NCBI RefSeq assembly: GCF_001667315.1
Contig: NZ_LZHT01000015.1
Location: 1-64,000, forward strand
Direction: 5' to 3'
Origin: Mycobacterium sp. 852002-10029_SCH5224772
GTDB lineage: Bacteria > Actinomycetota > Actinomycetes > Mycobacteriales > Mycobacteriaceae
Length of the DNA stretch: 64,000 nt
The translations under genes and the position numbers were made by a program. This document shows, piece by piece, positions 48,493-58,404 of this stretch; position 1 is the stretch's first letter, and every line of letters begins with the position of its first letter. A model generated the notes under the pieces. The model was not told the DNA's origin. It saw only the letters and a program-made list of their open reading frames with translations, and did no database searches.

Positions 48493-48589
48493 TTGCCCCT
48501 CCTCGGCTTGCTGGGGATTTCGTGTCAGATTAGCGTTCGGAGTGGCCCCGCGAACGCGATACGCGCAAACCGATTTCAGCCGCTTAGCG

Positions 48590-48683
48590 GCGGTCGCAAA
48601 CGCGGCCCCCGCGGTCGCAAGCGCGGCGTAGCCGGGCGCAGCGGGCCGCCGCATCGTCGAGCCGGGCGCAGCGGGCCGCCGCC
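48590..48683. repeat. Dispersed GC-rich repeat, sibling of the 55-bp sigL repeat
   Basis: The gap between the PE gene and the SHOCT gene contains a 33-bp segment (48617-48649) matching, in inverted orientation, the core of the repeat at 1068-1100 at 31 of 33 positions. The first 22 bases of a unit at 48631 recur at 48661 (period 30). A shorter element, gcggtcgcaa, is also duplicated at 48590 and 48611. The run ends 2 bp before the PE stop codon. Confidence 0.85.
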
Positions 48684-48684
48684 A

Positions 48685-49431
48685 TCAAGCTGGCGGATCG
48701 GGCGGCATGATCGGTATCCGGCGCACGGGCGGCGCAGCCGACTGTGACGCCGTCGGCGAGTGCGGCGCCGTGCGCGGCGATACCGGCAGCGTCGTGGCGG
48801 GAGAGGCCTGCGGCGCCACCTCCGCCTGCATGGGTGCGGCCGCGCTGGTCGGCGGTGCCGACGCCGTGGGCTGGACGGTCGCCGGGGAACCGGCCGGTGT
48901 GTAGGCCGGCGGCGCCACCCGCGCCGGCCCCGCCGGTGCGGTGGCCGAGGCCAGGGTGGCTCCCGCCGGCGCCGCGGCGACCGGGGTACCGGCCGGTGCA
49001 GGTGCCGCGGCGGCCGCCGCCGCCGTCACCGCCGCCGCCAGGGGCCCCGCGGGCGCGGTCGGCGCGGAGGCGCCCATGGCCCCGGCCGTCATCGTCGGTA
49101 CCTGCGCGGCCATCGACGCGGGCGCCGCCGCGGTCTGCAGGGGCGTGGCGTTGGCCGCCTCGGTGACGGCGTACTGCATCGCGCCGCCGTTCATCAGCTG
49201 CACGAATTGGCTATGGAAGGCGGCCGCCTGAGCGCTGAGCGCCTGATAGACCTGGGAGTGGGCGTCGAACAGGGCGGCGATACTCGCCGACACCTCGTCG
49301 GCGCCGGGGGCGAGCACGCCCGACGTCGGCCCCAACGCCGCCGTGTTGGCGGAGGTGATCGTCGACCCGATCCGGGCTAGATCCGTCGCGGCAGCCGCAA
49401 CGAATTCGGGAGTCGTTTGAACGAACGACAC
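48685..49431 (-). CDS. PE family protein
   Basis: A 248-residue PE protein. With the GTG at 49431 it begins [20 protein letters not shown], placing Pro-Glu at residues 8-9 as the family requires; a GGGGAGG site lies 5 nt upstream. The alpha-helical PE domain runs to about residue 95 ([32 protein letters not shown]). The rest is a low-complexity Ala/Pro/Thr tail without Gly-Gly-X repeats, so it is not PE_PGRS. PE proteins leave through ESX type VII secretion, usually with a PPE partner; none is adjacent here. It is downstream of tuf, beyond a terminator. Confidence 0.92.
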   Translation of the reverse strand: MSFVQTTPEFVAAAATDLARIGSTITSANTAALGPTSGVLAPGADEVSASIAALFDAHSQVYQALSAQAAAFHSQFVQLMNGGAMQYAVTEAANATPLQTAAAPASMAAQVPTMTAGAMGASAPTAPAGPLAAAVTAAAAAAAPAPAGTPVAAAPAGATLASATAPAGPARVAPPAYTPAGSPATVQPTASAPPTSAAAPMQAEVAPQASPATTLPVSPRTAPHSPTASQSAAPPVRRIPIMPPDPPA

Positions 49432-49548
49432 CGGCACCTCCCCGCCACGCCTACGGTCACCGAACTATGCGCAAAATCCTAGTCCAGGCCGCGCCGCGCC
49501 CGCATCATTTCAGCGCCCTGATCCGGTCCGGCGATGCGCGCAGCGGAC

Positions 49549-49582
49549 AAGGCCCGGATTGCCGAGTGGCAATCCGGGCCTT
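49549..49582. terminator. Terminator hairpin downstream of tuf
   Basis: A perfect 15-bp stem, aaggcccggattgcc at 49549-49563 and its complement at 49568-49582, encloses the loop gagt. It lies 30 bp beyond the tuf stop. A short near-direct repeat (ctcagtactgactcagtag) separates it from the gene. It should end the rpsL-rpsG-fusA-tuf transcript. Confidence 0.88.
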
Positions 49583-49612
49583 GAACGGACTCAGTACTGA
49601 CTCAGTAGCGAA

Positions 49613-50803
<1,191 letters not shown>

Positions 50804-50914
50804 TTCTGTGTCCTCCTGGACTAGTTGGTGCTTGTTAAAGCAGTGTTGGTGTTTTCAGTTGTGCCGCGCCCCAGGCTTTCCAATGACCCGGCAAGATTAC
50901 TCCGCTGCTGGGCG

Positions 50915-53020
50915 TTACTGGCCCGTCGCCTTCGCGATGATCTCCTTTGACACGTTCGCCGGCACTTCGGCGTACGAGTCGAAGACCATGGAGTAGTTCG
51001 CCCGGCCTTGGGTCTTGGACCGCAGGTCGCCGACGTAGCCGAACATCTCCGACAGCGGCACATGCGCTTTCACGACGCGCGCACCGCTCCGCTCCTCCAT
51101 GGCCTGGATCTGGCCACGGCGGGAGTTCAGGTCGCCGATCACGTCGCCCATGTAGTCCTCGGGCGTGGTGACCTCGACGGCCATGATCGGTTCCAGGATG
51201 ACCGGCTGCGCTTGCGCCGCAGCCTTTTTCAAAACCTGCGAACCGGCGATCTTGAAGGCCATTTCCGACGAGTCGACCTCGTGGAAGGCCCCGTCGAGCA
51301 GGGTGACCTTCAAGTTGACCAGCGGGTAGCCGGCCAGCACGCCGTACTGCATGGCGTCCTGCGCGCCGGCGTCCACCGACGGGATGTACTCGCGCGGGAT
51401 GCGCCCACCGGTGACCTTGTTCTCGAACTCGTAGGTCGCACCGTCCTCGCCGTGGAACGGCTCGAGGCTGATCAGCACCTTGGCGAACTGGCCGGAGCCG
51501 CCGGTCTGCTTCTTGTGGGTGAACTCGACCTTTTCCACCGTCCGCTTGATGGTCTCCTTGTAGGCGACCTGCGGCTTGCCGACGTTGGCCTCGACCTTGA
51601 ACTCGCGGCGCATCCGGTCCACCAGGATGTCCAGGTGCAACTCGCCCATCCCACCGATCACGGTCTGGCCGGTCTCTGCGTCCTGGTGCACCTTGAAGGT
51701 CGGATCCTCCTCGGCGAGCTTTTGGATCGACAGGCTCAGCTTCTCCTGGTCGCTCTTGGTCTTGGGCTCGATGGCCACCTCGATGACCGGGGCGGGGAAG
51801 GTCATCGACTCCAGCACGACCTGCTGGTTCGAGTCGCTCAAAGTGTCACCGGTGGTGGTGTCCTTCAGCCCGATCACCGCATAGATGTGACCGGCCGAGG
51901 CGGTCTCCACCGGGTTCTCCTTGTTGGAGTGCATCTGGAACAGCTTGCCCAGCCGTTCCTTCTTGCCCTTGGTGGCGTTGATGACCTGGCTGCCGGAGTC
52001 GACCTTGCCCGAGTACACCCGGACGTAGGTCAGCTTGCCGAAGAACGGGTGCGTCGCGACCTTGAAGGCCAGCGCGGAGAACGGCTCGTCGGTGGACGGC
52101 GTGCGGGTGACCTCTTGGTCCTCCTTGCCCGGCGCGTGCCCGACGGCCGGCGGCACGTCCAGCGGCGAGGGCAGGTAGTCGATCACGGCGTCGAGCATGG
52201 GCTGCACGCCCTTGTTCTTGAACGCGCTGCCGCACAGCACCGGGTAGGCCTCCGAGCTGATGGTCAGCTTGCGGATGGCGCCCTTGATCTCCTCGACAGT
52301 GAGTTCTTCGCCGCCGAGGTACTTCTCCAGCAGCGCCTCGTCGGTCTCGGCGACGGCCTCGAGCAGCTTGGTGCGGTACTCCTCGGTCTTCTCGGCGAGC
52401 TCGGCCGGGATGTCGATGGTGTCGTAGGTCTCGCCCAGCTTGGTCTCGCCGCGCCACACCTTGGCGTTCATCTCGACCAGGTCGACAATGCCCTCGAAGT
52501 CACCCTCGGAGCCGACCGGCAGCTGAATCGGGATGACGTTGGCGCCGAGGCGCTCCTCCATGGTGCGGACCGAGAAGTAGAAGTCGGCCCCGATCTTGTC
52601 CATCTTGTTGACGAAGCAGATGCGCGGGACGTCGTACTTGTCGGCCTGCCGCCAGACCTGCTCGGACTGCGGCTCGACACCTTCCTTGCCGTCGAAGACG
52701 GCCACGGCACCGTCGAGCACGCGCAGGCTGCGCTCCACCTCGACGGTGAAGTCGACGTGCCCGGGGGTGTCGATGATGTTGATCTGGTTGTCTTTCCAGA
52801 AGCAGGTGGTGGCCGCGGAGGTGATGGTGATCCCCCGCTCCTGCTCCTGCTCCATCCAGTCCATGGTGGCGGCGCCGTCGTGTACCTCACCGATCTTGTA
52901 GCTGATACCGGTGTAGTAGAGGATGCGCTCGGTCGTCGTCGTCTTGCCGGCGTCGATGTGCGCCATGATGCCGATGTTGCGGACCTTGGTGAGGTCGGTC
53001 AGCACGTCCTTCTGTGCCAC
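50915..53020 (-). CDS. fusA: Elongation factor G
   Basis: A 701-residue translocase GTPase. The P-loop is AHIDAGKT at residues 20-27, the G3 motif [29 protein letters not shown], and G4 [12 protein letters not shown]. Domains II-V follow, with the domain IV signature [16 protein letters not shown] and the V region [20 protein letters not shown]. It is the canonical fusA1 (Rv0684), by context and intact motifs, not a FusA2 paralogue. It follows rpsG by 81 bp. Confidence 0.98.
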   Translation of the reverse strand: MAQKDVLTDLTKVRNIGIMAHIDAGKTTTTERILYYTGISYKIGEVHDGAATMDWMEQEQERGITITSAATTCFWKDNQINIIDTPGHVDFTVEVERSLRVLDGAVAVFDGKEGVEPQSEQVWRQADKYDVPRICFVNKMDKIGADFYFSVRTMEERLGANVIPIQLPVGSEGDFEGIVDLVEMNAKVWRGETKLGETYDTIDIPAELAEKTEEYRTKLLEAVAETDEALLEKYLGGEELTVEEIKGAIRKLTISSEAYPVLCGSAFKNKGVQPMLDAVIDYLPSPLDVPPAVGHAPGKEDQEVTRTPSTDEPFSALAFKVATHPFFGKLTYVRVYSGKVDSGSQVINATKGKKERLGKLFQMHSNKENPVETASAGHIYAVIGLKDTTTGDTLSDSNQQVVLESMTFPAPVIEVAIEPKTKSDQEKLSLSIQKLAEEDPTFKVHQDAETGQTVIGGMGELHLDILVDRMRREFKVEANVGKPQVAYKETIKRTVEKVEFTHKKQTGGSGQFAKVLISLEPFHGEDGATYEFENKVTGGRIPREYIPSVDAGAQDAMQYGVLAGYPLVNLKVTLLDGAFHEVDSSEMAFKIAGSQVLKKAAAQAQPVILEPIMAVEVTTPEDYMGDVIGDLNSRRGQIQAMEERSGARVVKAHVPLSEMFGYVGDLRSKTQGRANYSMVFDSYAEVPANVSKEIIAKATGQ

Positions 53021-53101
53021 AGAAGTCTTCCCACTCTTTCGATTGCTTGGTTGCTGTCTTTCGCGGTCAGGCCAGCGCCCCGGCCCGCGCGCCGGAGAGA
53101 C

Positions 53102-53572
53102 CTACCAGCGGTAGTGCGCGAAGGCGCGGTTGGCCTCGGCCATCTTGTGGGTGTCCTCACGTCGCTTGACGGCGGCCCCCAGACCGTTGCTGGCATCCAT
53201 GATCTCGTTTGCCAGGCGCTCGACCATGGTCTTCTCCCGGCGTTGCCGCGAGAAGCTGACAAGCCAGCGCAGTGCCAGCGTGGTGGACCGATCCGGACGC
53301 ACCTCGACCGGCACCTGATACGTGGCACCCCCGACGCGGCGGCTGCGCACCTCGAGGGCGGGCTTGACGTTGTCGAGAGCACGCTTGAGCGTGATCACGG
53401 GATCGGTGCCAGTCTTGTCCCGAGCTTGTTCGAGCGCACCATAAACAATGCGTTCGGCGAGCGATTTCTTCCCCTGCAGCAGGACTTTGTTCACCAGCTG
53501 GGTGACCAGCTGTGACCCGTAGACCGGGTCATTGACCAACGGACGCTTCGGCGCGGGCCCCTTGCGCGGCAT
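53102..53572 (-). CDS. rpsG: 30S ribosomal protein S7
   Basis: A 156-residue S7, a primary assembly protein of the small-subunit head. It has [28 protein letters not shown], the signature [40 protein letters not shown], and ends AHYRW. It shares one base with the rpsL stop. In E. coli S7 represses this operon. Confidence 0.97.
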   Translation of the reverse strand: MPRKGPAPKRPLVNDPVYGSQLVTQLVNKVLLQGKKSLAERIVYGALEQARDKTGTDPVITLKRALDNVKPALEVRSRRVGGATYQVPVEVRPDRSTTLALRWLVSFSRQRREKTMVERLANEIMDASNGLGAAVKRREDTHKMAEANRAFAHYRW

Positions 53573-53946
53573 CAGCTCTTCTCCTTCTTGGCACCGTAAC
53601 GGCTGCGAGCCTGCTTGCGGTTCTTGACGCCCTGGGTGTCGAGCGAACCGCGGATGATCTTGTACCGGACACCAGGCAGGTCCTTCACCCGGCCGCCACG
53701 CACCAGGACCATCGAGTGCTCCTGCAGGTTGTGACCCTCGCCGGGGATGTAGGCGGTGACTTCAACCTGGCTCGTCAGCTTCACGCGGGCAACCTTCCGA
53801 AGCGCGGAGTTCGGCTTCTTCGGAGTGGTGGTGTACACGCGGGTGCATACGCCACGACGCTGCGGGCTGCCCTTGAGAGCCGCGGTCTTGACCTTGGCGA
53901 CCTTGTCCCGGCGACCCTTGCGGACCAGCTGCTGAATGGTTGGCAT
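53572..53946 (-). CDS. rpsL: 30S ribosomal protein S12
   Basis: A 124-residue S12 controlling decoding fidelity. It begins [16 protein letters not shown] and contains both streptomycin-contact loops. Lys43 (TPKKPNS, T41 to S47) and Lys88 (GGRVKDLPG) are the wild-type residues, so this allele carries neither classical streptomycin-resistance substitution. It is the first gene of the str operon rpsL-rpsG-fusA-tuf. The C-terminus ([11 protein letters not shown]) is typical for mycobacteria. Confidence 0.98.
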
Positions 53947-54190
53947 CTACCGGCTTTCTCTGTTCGTGTTCGGCATACTTCTGGCGTCTTCAAGTCTGTG
54001 TACTGCAGTTATGTCCGTCCGCGTCACCCCGCGTCCGGGTGTGTCGCATGCGCTGCGCACCGGACTTAGTCCGATGCATCGTGGACACGCGAATTTGCCC
54101 GGCATTCACTTCCTTACGGTTAGGCGCCGTAAGCCGCCAGGCACGAGGAACCACAATACCCGCCGCCGGTCTCGCAGGTCAAAGCGGCGG
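53947..54190 (-). promoter_or_regulatory. str operon upstream region with two inverted repeats
   Basis: This 244-bp region between rpsL and the TetR gene must hold the rpsL promoter. CGGACT and AGTCCG enclose one base at 54061-54073, and CTTACGG and CCGTAAG enclose 7 bases at 54113-54133. No single -10/-35 pair stands out. No gene is visible. Confidence 0.45.
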
Positions 54191-54835
54191 CTAACCCCTG
54201 GCGCCGTCGTGGGCGGTGCGCCGTTCCAGGCCCGCGGCCAGCCGCAGCACCATGTCGGAGAACAGCGCGTCGGTGTCGATGTCGTCCATGACACCGGTCA
54301 TCTCCAGCAGCACGAAGCCGTGCAACGCCGACCAGAACTCGAGCGCCGCATGGAAGGCGGCGTCGCCATCGAGTCCGTAGGAGGACAGCACGGCGATCAC
54401 CGGTGCGGCCGCGCCGCGGGTCGCGGCCGCGTATTCGGGATCGTCACCGCCCAGCGGCATCCGGGTGAAGGCCGAGTAGCGGCCCGGATGATGGTGGGCA
54501 TAGCTGCGATACGCGCCCGCCATGACGAGCACGGCGTCGTCACGAGCGCGACCCTCGCCCACCCGGTTGAGCATCGTGATGATGTCGTCGATGACCCGAA
54601 TCCGCACCGTGCGGCGCAGATCCTCCAGGCTGTCCACGTGGTTGTACAGCGACGGCCCTTTGGTGCCCAGCTGCGTCGCCAGCGCGTTGATGGTCAGCGC
54701 GTCCCAGCCCTCGCGATCCAGGAACGTCAGCGCGCCGTCGACGATGCCGTCCCGGCTCAGTTTGGTCAGCCGAGAGCCGGGGCGACCCGCGCGTTGGCGC
54801 CCGGCCGCCGACGGCGGTTCCGGTTGAACTGCCAT
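54191..54835 (-). CDS. TetR-family regulator (Rv0681-like)
   Basis: A 214-residue regulator. The N-terminal ~22 residues are a Pro/Arg-rich extension. The helix-turn-helix is EGWDALTINALATQLGTKGPSLYNHVDSLEDLRR, and the C-terminal TetR_C-like domain contains YAHHHPGRYSAFTRMPLGGDDPEYAAA and ALEFWSALHGFVLLEMTGVMDD. It corresponds to Rv0681. Its target is unknown; an inverted repeat at 54872-54888 in front of its start is a candidate autoregulatory site. Confidence 0.88.
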   Translation of the reverse strand: MAVQPEPPSAAGRQRAGRPGSRLTKLSRDGIVDGALTFLDREGWDALTINALATQLGTKGPSLYNHVDSLEDLRRTVRIRVIDDIITMLNRVGEGRARDDAVLVMAGAYRSYAHHHPGRYSAFTRMPLGGDDPEYAAATRGAAAPVIAVLSSYGLDGDAAFHAALEFWSALHGFVLLEMTGVMDDIDTDALFSDMVLRLAAGLERRTAHDGARG

Positions 54836-54871
54836 GGCGGTCGCCCTTCGTCGCGGGAACGTGTTGCGGTT

Positions 54872-54888
54872 AACTAATGACTCTAGTT
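54872..54888. promoter_or_regulatory. Candidate operator upstream of the Rv0681-like TetR gene
   Basis: AACTA and TAGTT form a perfect inverted repeat with a 7-bp spacer in the divergent gap between the TetR gene (start 54835) and the DUF3060 gene (start 55032). Size and position suit a TetR-type dimer. The remainder of the 196-bp gap shows no gene. Confidence 0.45.
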
Positions 54889-55031
54889 GACGGTTGTTCG
54901 GACATTAGTCTCCCCGGAGGGACATGAGCGCCCCGCGAAGGAAAATAAATTCTGCCATCGGGCGGGCAAATGCACGTAATGTCATCCTTGGCTCATTCGA
55001 GCAGACGACCCGTCCAAAAGGGGGGCCCGCA

Positions 55032-55406
55032 GTGAAGTGGACAGCTGTCGCCGGGTCACTGGCCACCTGCGTCATCGCCGTCGTCGCCACCGCAGCCTCA
55101 CCGGGGCTCGCGCAGGCCAAGAACGGCGACACCCATGTCATCGGCGAGGACATGGAGCAGACGGTCGACTGCAACGACGCCACGCTGCTGGTCAACGGCT
55201 CCTTCCTCACGGTCACCGCGCTAGGTAACTGCTACGCCGTGACGGTGATGGGTTCGTCGAATGTGGTTATCGCCGACTCGGTTTCACATGACATCACGGT
55301 CTACGGCCACGACCAGACGGTGTTGTACAAGGGCGGTCAGCCGTTCCTTTGGGACCGCGGCCGTGAATTGGGCATGACCAACCGGCTCCAGCAGGTGCCG
55401 GGCTGA
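55032..55406 (+). CDS. DUF3060 secreted protein (Rv0680c-like)
   Basis: A 124-residue protein with an N-terminal signal sequence (VKWTAVAGSLATCVIAVVATAASPGLAQA, likely cut after AQA). A short beta-rich DUF3060 repeat region follows (VDCNDATLLVNGSFLTVTALG, NVVIADSVSHDITVYGHDQTVLYK). The GTG at 55032 follows AGGGGGG and gives the 124 residues known for Rv0680c; the upstream ATG at 54924 adds an atypical polar segment. Function is unknown. It is followed 29 bp later by a lipoprotein with the same domain, so the two probably act together at the envelope. Confidence 0.85.
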   Translation: MKWTAVAGSLATCVIAVVATAASPGLAQAKNGDTHVIGEDMEQTVDCNDATLLVNGSFLTVTALGNCYAVTVMGSSNVVIADSVSHDITVYGHDQTVLYKGGQPFLWDRGRELGMTNRLQQVPG

Positions 55407-55435
55407 GGCACCATACCGAGGGGAATCAGAAAACG

Positions 55436-55894
55436 ATGCGCGTCCATATCTTCGCTTTGGCACCGGTGGCCGCGGCCCTGGTGCTGGCCGGCTGCAGTTC
55501 GACGGCCAACCCGCCGGCTGGGTCGTCGACGACCACCACGAAGAGCAGCGCGACGACGAGCGCCGGCGCCGCGCCGACGACGGGATCGAGCGGGCCGAGC
55601 ACCACCGCCTCCCTCGAGATCGGGAACACGGTGAACTACGGGTCGATGGGCACCACCACCAACCTCGACTGCGCGAGCGGCAAGTCGCTGAACGTGGCCG
55701 GTTCCGACAACACCCTCACCGTCACGGGCACCTGCGCGACGGTGAACATCGGCGGCACCAACAACAAGATCACCTTCGACAAGGTCGAGACACGCATCAC
55801 CGTGCTGGGGATGGACAACACCATCACCTACAAAGACGGTGATCCCAAGGTCGACAACCTCGGCTCGGGCAACACGATCAACAAGGGCAGCTGA
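55436..55894 (+). CDS. DUF3060 lipoprotein (Rv0679c-like)
   Basis: A 152-residue lipoprotein. The lipobox is VLAGC with Cys20 the acylation site. Residues ~21-60 are a Ser/Thr/Ala/Gly-rich linker (TTTTKSSATTSAGAAPTTGS). The C-terminal half consists of short beta repeats carrying an N-N-T/K-I pattern (GSDNTLTVTG, GTNNKITFDK, GMDNTITYKD, GSGNTINK), consistent with a small right-handed beta helix. Rv0679c is a cell-envelope lipoprotein in M. tuberculosis. It converges on echA5 with 12 bp between stops; mmpS5-mmpL5 would be expected here and is absent. Confidence 0.88.
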   Translation: MRVHIFALAPVAAALVLAGCSSTANPPAGSSTTTTKSSATTSAGAAPTTGSSGPSTTASLEIGNTVNYGSMGTTTNLDCASGKSLNVAGSDNTLTVTGTCATVNIGGTNNKITFDKVETRITVLGMDNTITYKDGDPKVDNLGSGNTINKGS

Positions 55895-55906
55895 CCGCCC
55901 GGGCGG

Positions 55907-56674
55907 CTAACCGGCGCCGGCGCCGTGCCGTCCCGCGCCCGCGGCGAACCGCCCGGCTCCTTCGTTCGCCTCGGCGGCCACCCGGGAGATGCTGGCGAAT
56001 TCGAAGTCGAGCGCCTCGGATTCCGTTGTCCCCCATTGATGTAGCGCTGAGAGCCGGTCCGAGCGCAGGCACTGCTGCGGCAACGCCGCGAGTTGTCCTG
56101 CCAATTCCTCTGCGGCCTGGCGTGATTGGCCCTTGGGGACCACCCGATTCGCCAACCCGATGGCCTGGGCTTCGTCTGCGCCCACGGCGCGACCGGTGAG
56201 AATCATATCCATCGCGCGGCTATGGCCGATCAGCCGCGGCAGCCGCACGGTGCCGCCGTCGATCAGCGGGACGCCCCAGCGCCGGCAGAAGACCCCGAAC
56301 ACGGCGTCCTCCTCGGCCACCCGCAGATCGCACCAGACGGCCAATTCCAGACCCCCGGCGACGGCGTAGCCGCTGACCGCGGCGATGACGGGTTTGGACA
56401 GCACCATCCGCGTCGGCCCCATCGGGCCCGGGCCGCTCCGGTGCACAGCGTTGGCTTCGGGTGTGCCGAATGCCTTCAAATCGGCTCCGGCGCAAAATGT
56501 TCCGCCGTCGCCCCACAACACGGCCACCGACGCGGTGTCGTCGCGCTCGAACTCCTCGAAGGCGCCATACAGCGCGGCGGCCGTCGGGCCGTTGACCGCG
56601 TTGCGCGCCCCCGGCCGGTCGATGATCACCGTGGTCACCGGGCCATTGCGCTCGACGCGCACCGGATCACTCAT
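55907..56674 (-). CDS. echA5: Enoyl-CoA hydratase/isomerase (EchA5-like)
   Basis: A 255-residue crotonase-fold enzyme. The CoA-binding region is VTTVIIDRPGARNAVNGPTA, the oxyanion-hole stretch GGTFCAGADLKAFG, and the central motif KPVIAAVSGYAVAGGLELAVWCDLRVAEEDAVFGV. The acidic catalytic position expected near GVPLIDGGTVRLPRLIG is not typical of hydratases, so another crotonase reaction is possible. The ATG at 56674 overlaps the PaaX-like gene's stop. It is last in the fadE8-echA4-paaX-echA5 operon (Rv0675 position). The C-terminus ends in a Gly/Ala/Arg-rich tail. Confidence 0.9.
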   Translation of the reverse strand: MSDPVRVERNGPVTTVIIDRPGARNAVNGPTAAALYGAFEEFERDDTASVAVLWGDGGTFCAGADLKAFGTPEANAVHRSGPGPMGPTRMVLSKPVIAAVSGYAVAGGLELAVWCDLRVAEEDAVFGVFCRRWGVPLIDGGTVRLPRLIGHSRAMDMILTGRAVGADEAQAIGLANRVVPKGQSRQAAEELAGQLAALPQQCLRSDRLSALHQWGTTESEALDFEFASISRVAAEANEGAGRFAAGAGRHGAGAG

Positions 56675-57390
56675 GTCGCCTCCGCACATAGTGGTTCGCG
56701 CCGCTGCAGCAGTTCAGCGGCGAAGTCGTGGTAGGCCGCCCGCAGCGCGGCGCCGGGCCAGTCGGACGGCAGGAGTTCGTCGGGCAGGACGGGGTCGGCG
56801 AGCAGGTGCCGGACAGTCGCCGCGGCCACCACGAACCGGCCGGGAATGTCCGGCGCGGCGGTCATTTCGTCGAGCAACCGGTGCCCGGCCTGCGCCCAGG
56901 CGGGCAGGTCCCACAGCCGCGTGGCCAGCTCGGCGGGGTCGTCGTCGCGGGCGCGCAAGACCCGGACCCTGGCCGTCACGTCGGGGCCGAGCTCCGCGTC
57001 GATGTTGTCGGGCCGCATCCAAACCCCCTCGCGCAGCTCACCAAAGCGCTTGCCGTGCATGGCAGTTCGCAGCGCAGCGCGGGTGCGGGCGTCGTCTCCC
57101 ACGCTGGTCACGATCAGCGTGATCCACTCCCCGTGCCAGGGGCGCACGCGAGGGTCGATGGCATCGTCCTGGCGCCGTTGGCGGGCGAGTAGGCGATCCG
57201 AGAGCCGATAGCCGTCCGCGTTGCGGACCAGGTCGCCAGCACCGACCATCCGGGTCAGCGCAACCCGCAGCGCCGACTCCTTGATGCCGAAATCCGAAGT
57301 GAGCCTGACCAATTCGCTGGCGCGGGCGTGCGCCGGGTGGGCGCCGAGCAGCACGCTGAGGACGACCGACCGTGCCGTCATGTCCGGCAT
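56671..57390 (-). CDS. PaaX-family transcriptional regulator
   Basis: A 239-residue regulator of the PaaX class, which commonly controls aromatic or fatty-acid-type CoA catabolism. It begins TARSVVLSVLLGAHPAHARASELVRLTSDFGIKESALRVALTRMVGAGDLVRN, the winged-helix part. The Cas2-like C-domain has WHGEWITLIVTSVGDDARTRAAL and GVWMRPDNIDAELG. It lies 2 bp after echA4 and overlaps echA5 by 4 bp, so it probably regulates the operon containing it. It corresponds to Rv0674. Confidence 0.88.
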   Translation of the reverse strand: MPDMTARSVVLSVLLGAHPAHARASELVRLTSDFGIKESALRVALTRMVGAGDLVRNADGYRLSDRLLARQRRQDDAIDPRVRPWHGEWITLIVTSVGDDARTRAALRTAMHGKRFGELREGVWMRPDNIDAELGPDVTARVRVLRARDDDPAELATRLWDLPAWAQAGHRLLDEMTAAPDIPGRFVVAAATVRHLLADPVLPDELLPSDWPGAALRAAYHDFAAELLQRREPLCAEAT

Positions 57391-57392
57391 GG

Positions 57393-58331
57393 CTACACTC
57401 CGGACGCCCGGCGGCCGTGGTCGCCGAACGGTTCGTCGCGATGCCGTACCGCCTCACGGAATCCGTGCTCGACCGCGTCGGCGACGAACGCGTGGCCCTC
57501 GGGCGTGTGGCGGGCGACGCCGTCGAATACCGTGCTGACCATCCTGCTGGTGGCCACTCCCTGTTGCAGCAGAGCGGAATTCAGTGCGAGCTTGACCATG
57601 ATCAGCTGGTTGACCGGCACCGCGGCGATCCGCTCGACCAGCCGCTCGGTGCGCTCGTCGAGGTCCGCCGGTTCCGGCGCCTCGATCGCCCATCCCCACT
57701 CGGCGGCCTGCGCGCCGGTGATGCAATCGCCGGTGAACAGCAGTCGTTTGGCGCGCTGGTCGCCGAGGCGGTGCGCCCACAGGCCCGCGGCCGGCACGCC
57801 CCACACCCGGGTCGGCGGGTACCCGATCTTGGCGTCGGCGGAGGCGATCACCTGGTCGGCGTGCAACGCGATGTCGGTGCCCCCGGCCACGCAGTAGCCG
57901 TGGATCTTGACCACCGTGGGCTTGTCGGCGTGCATAAGGCTGGAAAACCCCCGCACGAAGCGGCTCATCATCTGGTAGTCGATCATCGGATCCCAGGGCT
58001 GATCCGCCAGATGGTTGACCGCCTGGGTCTTTCCGTCCAGCACCGTGCCCGCGTAAGCGCCGGTGCCACCGGCCGTGCCGGTGCGGTCGGCGTAGGCGCT
58101 CAGGTCGAAGCCCGCGCAGAAACCCTCGCCGCGACCGGACACCAGGATCACGTGCACGCCGGGATCGAGGTCGGCGCGCTCCACCAGCGCCGAGAGCTCC
58201 AGCGGAGTGTCCGCGACGATCGCGTTGCCCTTCTCCGGCCGGTTGAAGGTGATGCGCGCAACCCGGTCCGTGACCTCATAGGTCATCGTTTTGAGGTTGT
58301 CGAAGTCGACCGGCCTGATCGCGTGCGTCAT
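57393..58331 (-). CDS. echA4: Enoyl-CoA hydratase/isomerase (EchA4-like)
   Basis: A 312-residue crotonase-family protein, longer than the ~260 usual, with an insert after the oxyanion region (YADRTGTAGGTGAYAGTVLD). Motifs are ARITFNRPEKGNAIVADTPLEL, SGRGEGFCAGFDLSAY, and KPTVVKIHGYCVAGGTDIALHADQVIASADAKIGYPP. The ATG at 58331 gives the 312 residues of Rv0673. It lies 73 bp after fadE8 in the same operon. The beta-oxidation step and substrate are not identifiable from sequence. Confidence 0.9.
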   Translation of the reverse strand: MTHAIRPVDFDNLKTMTYEVTDRVARITFNRPEKGNAIVADTPLELSALVERADLDPGVHVILVSGRGEGFCAGFDLSAYADRTGTAGGTGAYAGTVLDGKTQAVNHLADQPWDPMIDYQMMSRFVRGFSSLMHADKPTVVKIHGYCVAGGTDIALHADQVIASADAKIGYPPTRVWGVPAAGLWAHRLGDQRAKRLLFTGDCITGAQAAEWGWAIEAPEPADLDERTERLVERIAAVPVNQLIMVKLALNSALLQQGVATSRMVSTVFDGVARHTPEGHAFVADAVEHGFREAVRHRDEPFGDHGRRASGV

Positions 58332-58404
58332 GAGCGCCGCTCCGCCCCGCAAGCGGGCGGTGCCCCCGCCTCGTCGCTCATTTCCCTGTCGTCGGCGGCG
58401 CGAG

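Noticed and set aside
51008..53515. An 835-codon open frame on the plus strand opposite fusA and rpsG
   Set aside because: It is the mirror of strongly biased high-GC coding sequence; its translation has no recognisable domain, and the minus strand encodes canonical EF-G.
53572..53946. Possible streptomycin-resistance allele of rpsL
   Set aside because: Both Lys43 and Lys88 are present, the susceptible wild-type residues.
54855..54868. A second KstR-like core, AACGTGTT, upstream of the Rv0681-like TetR gene
   Set aside because: The outer T and A required by TnnAACnnGTTnnA are both missing, so it is probably chance.
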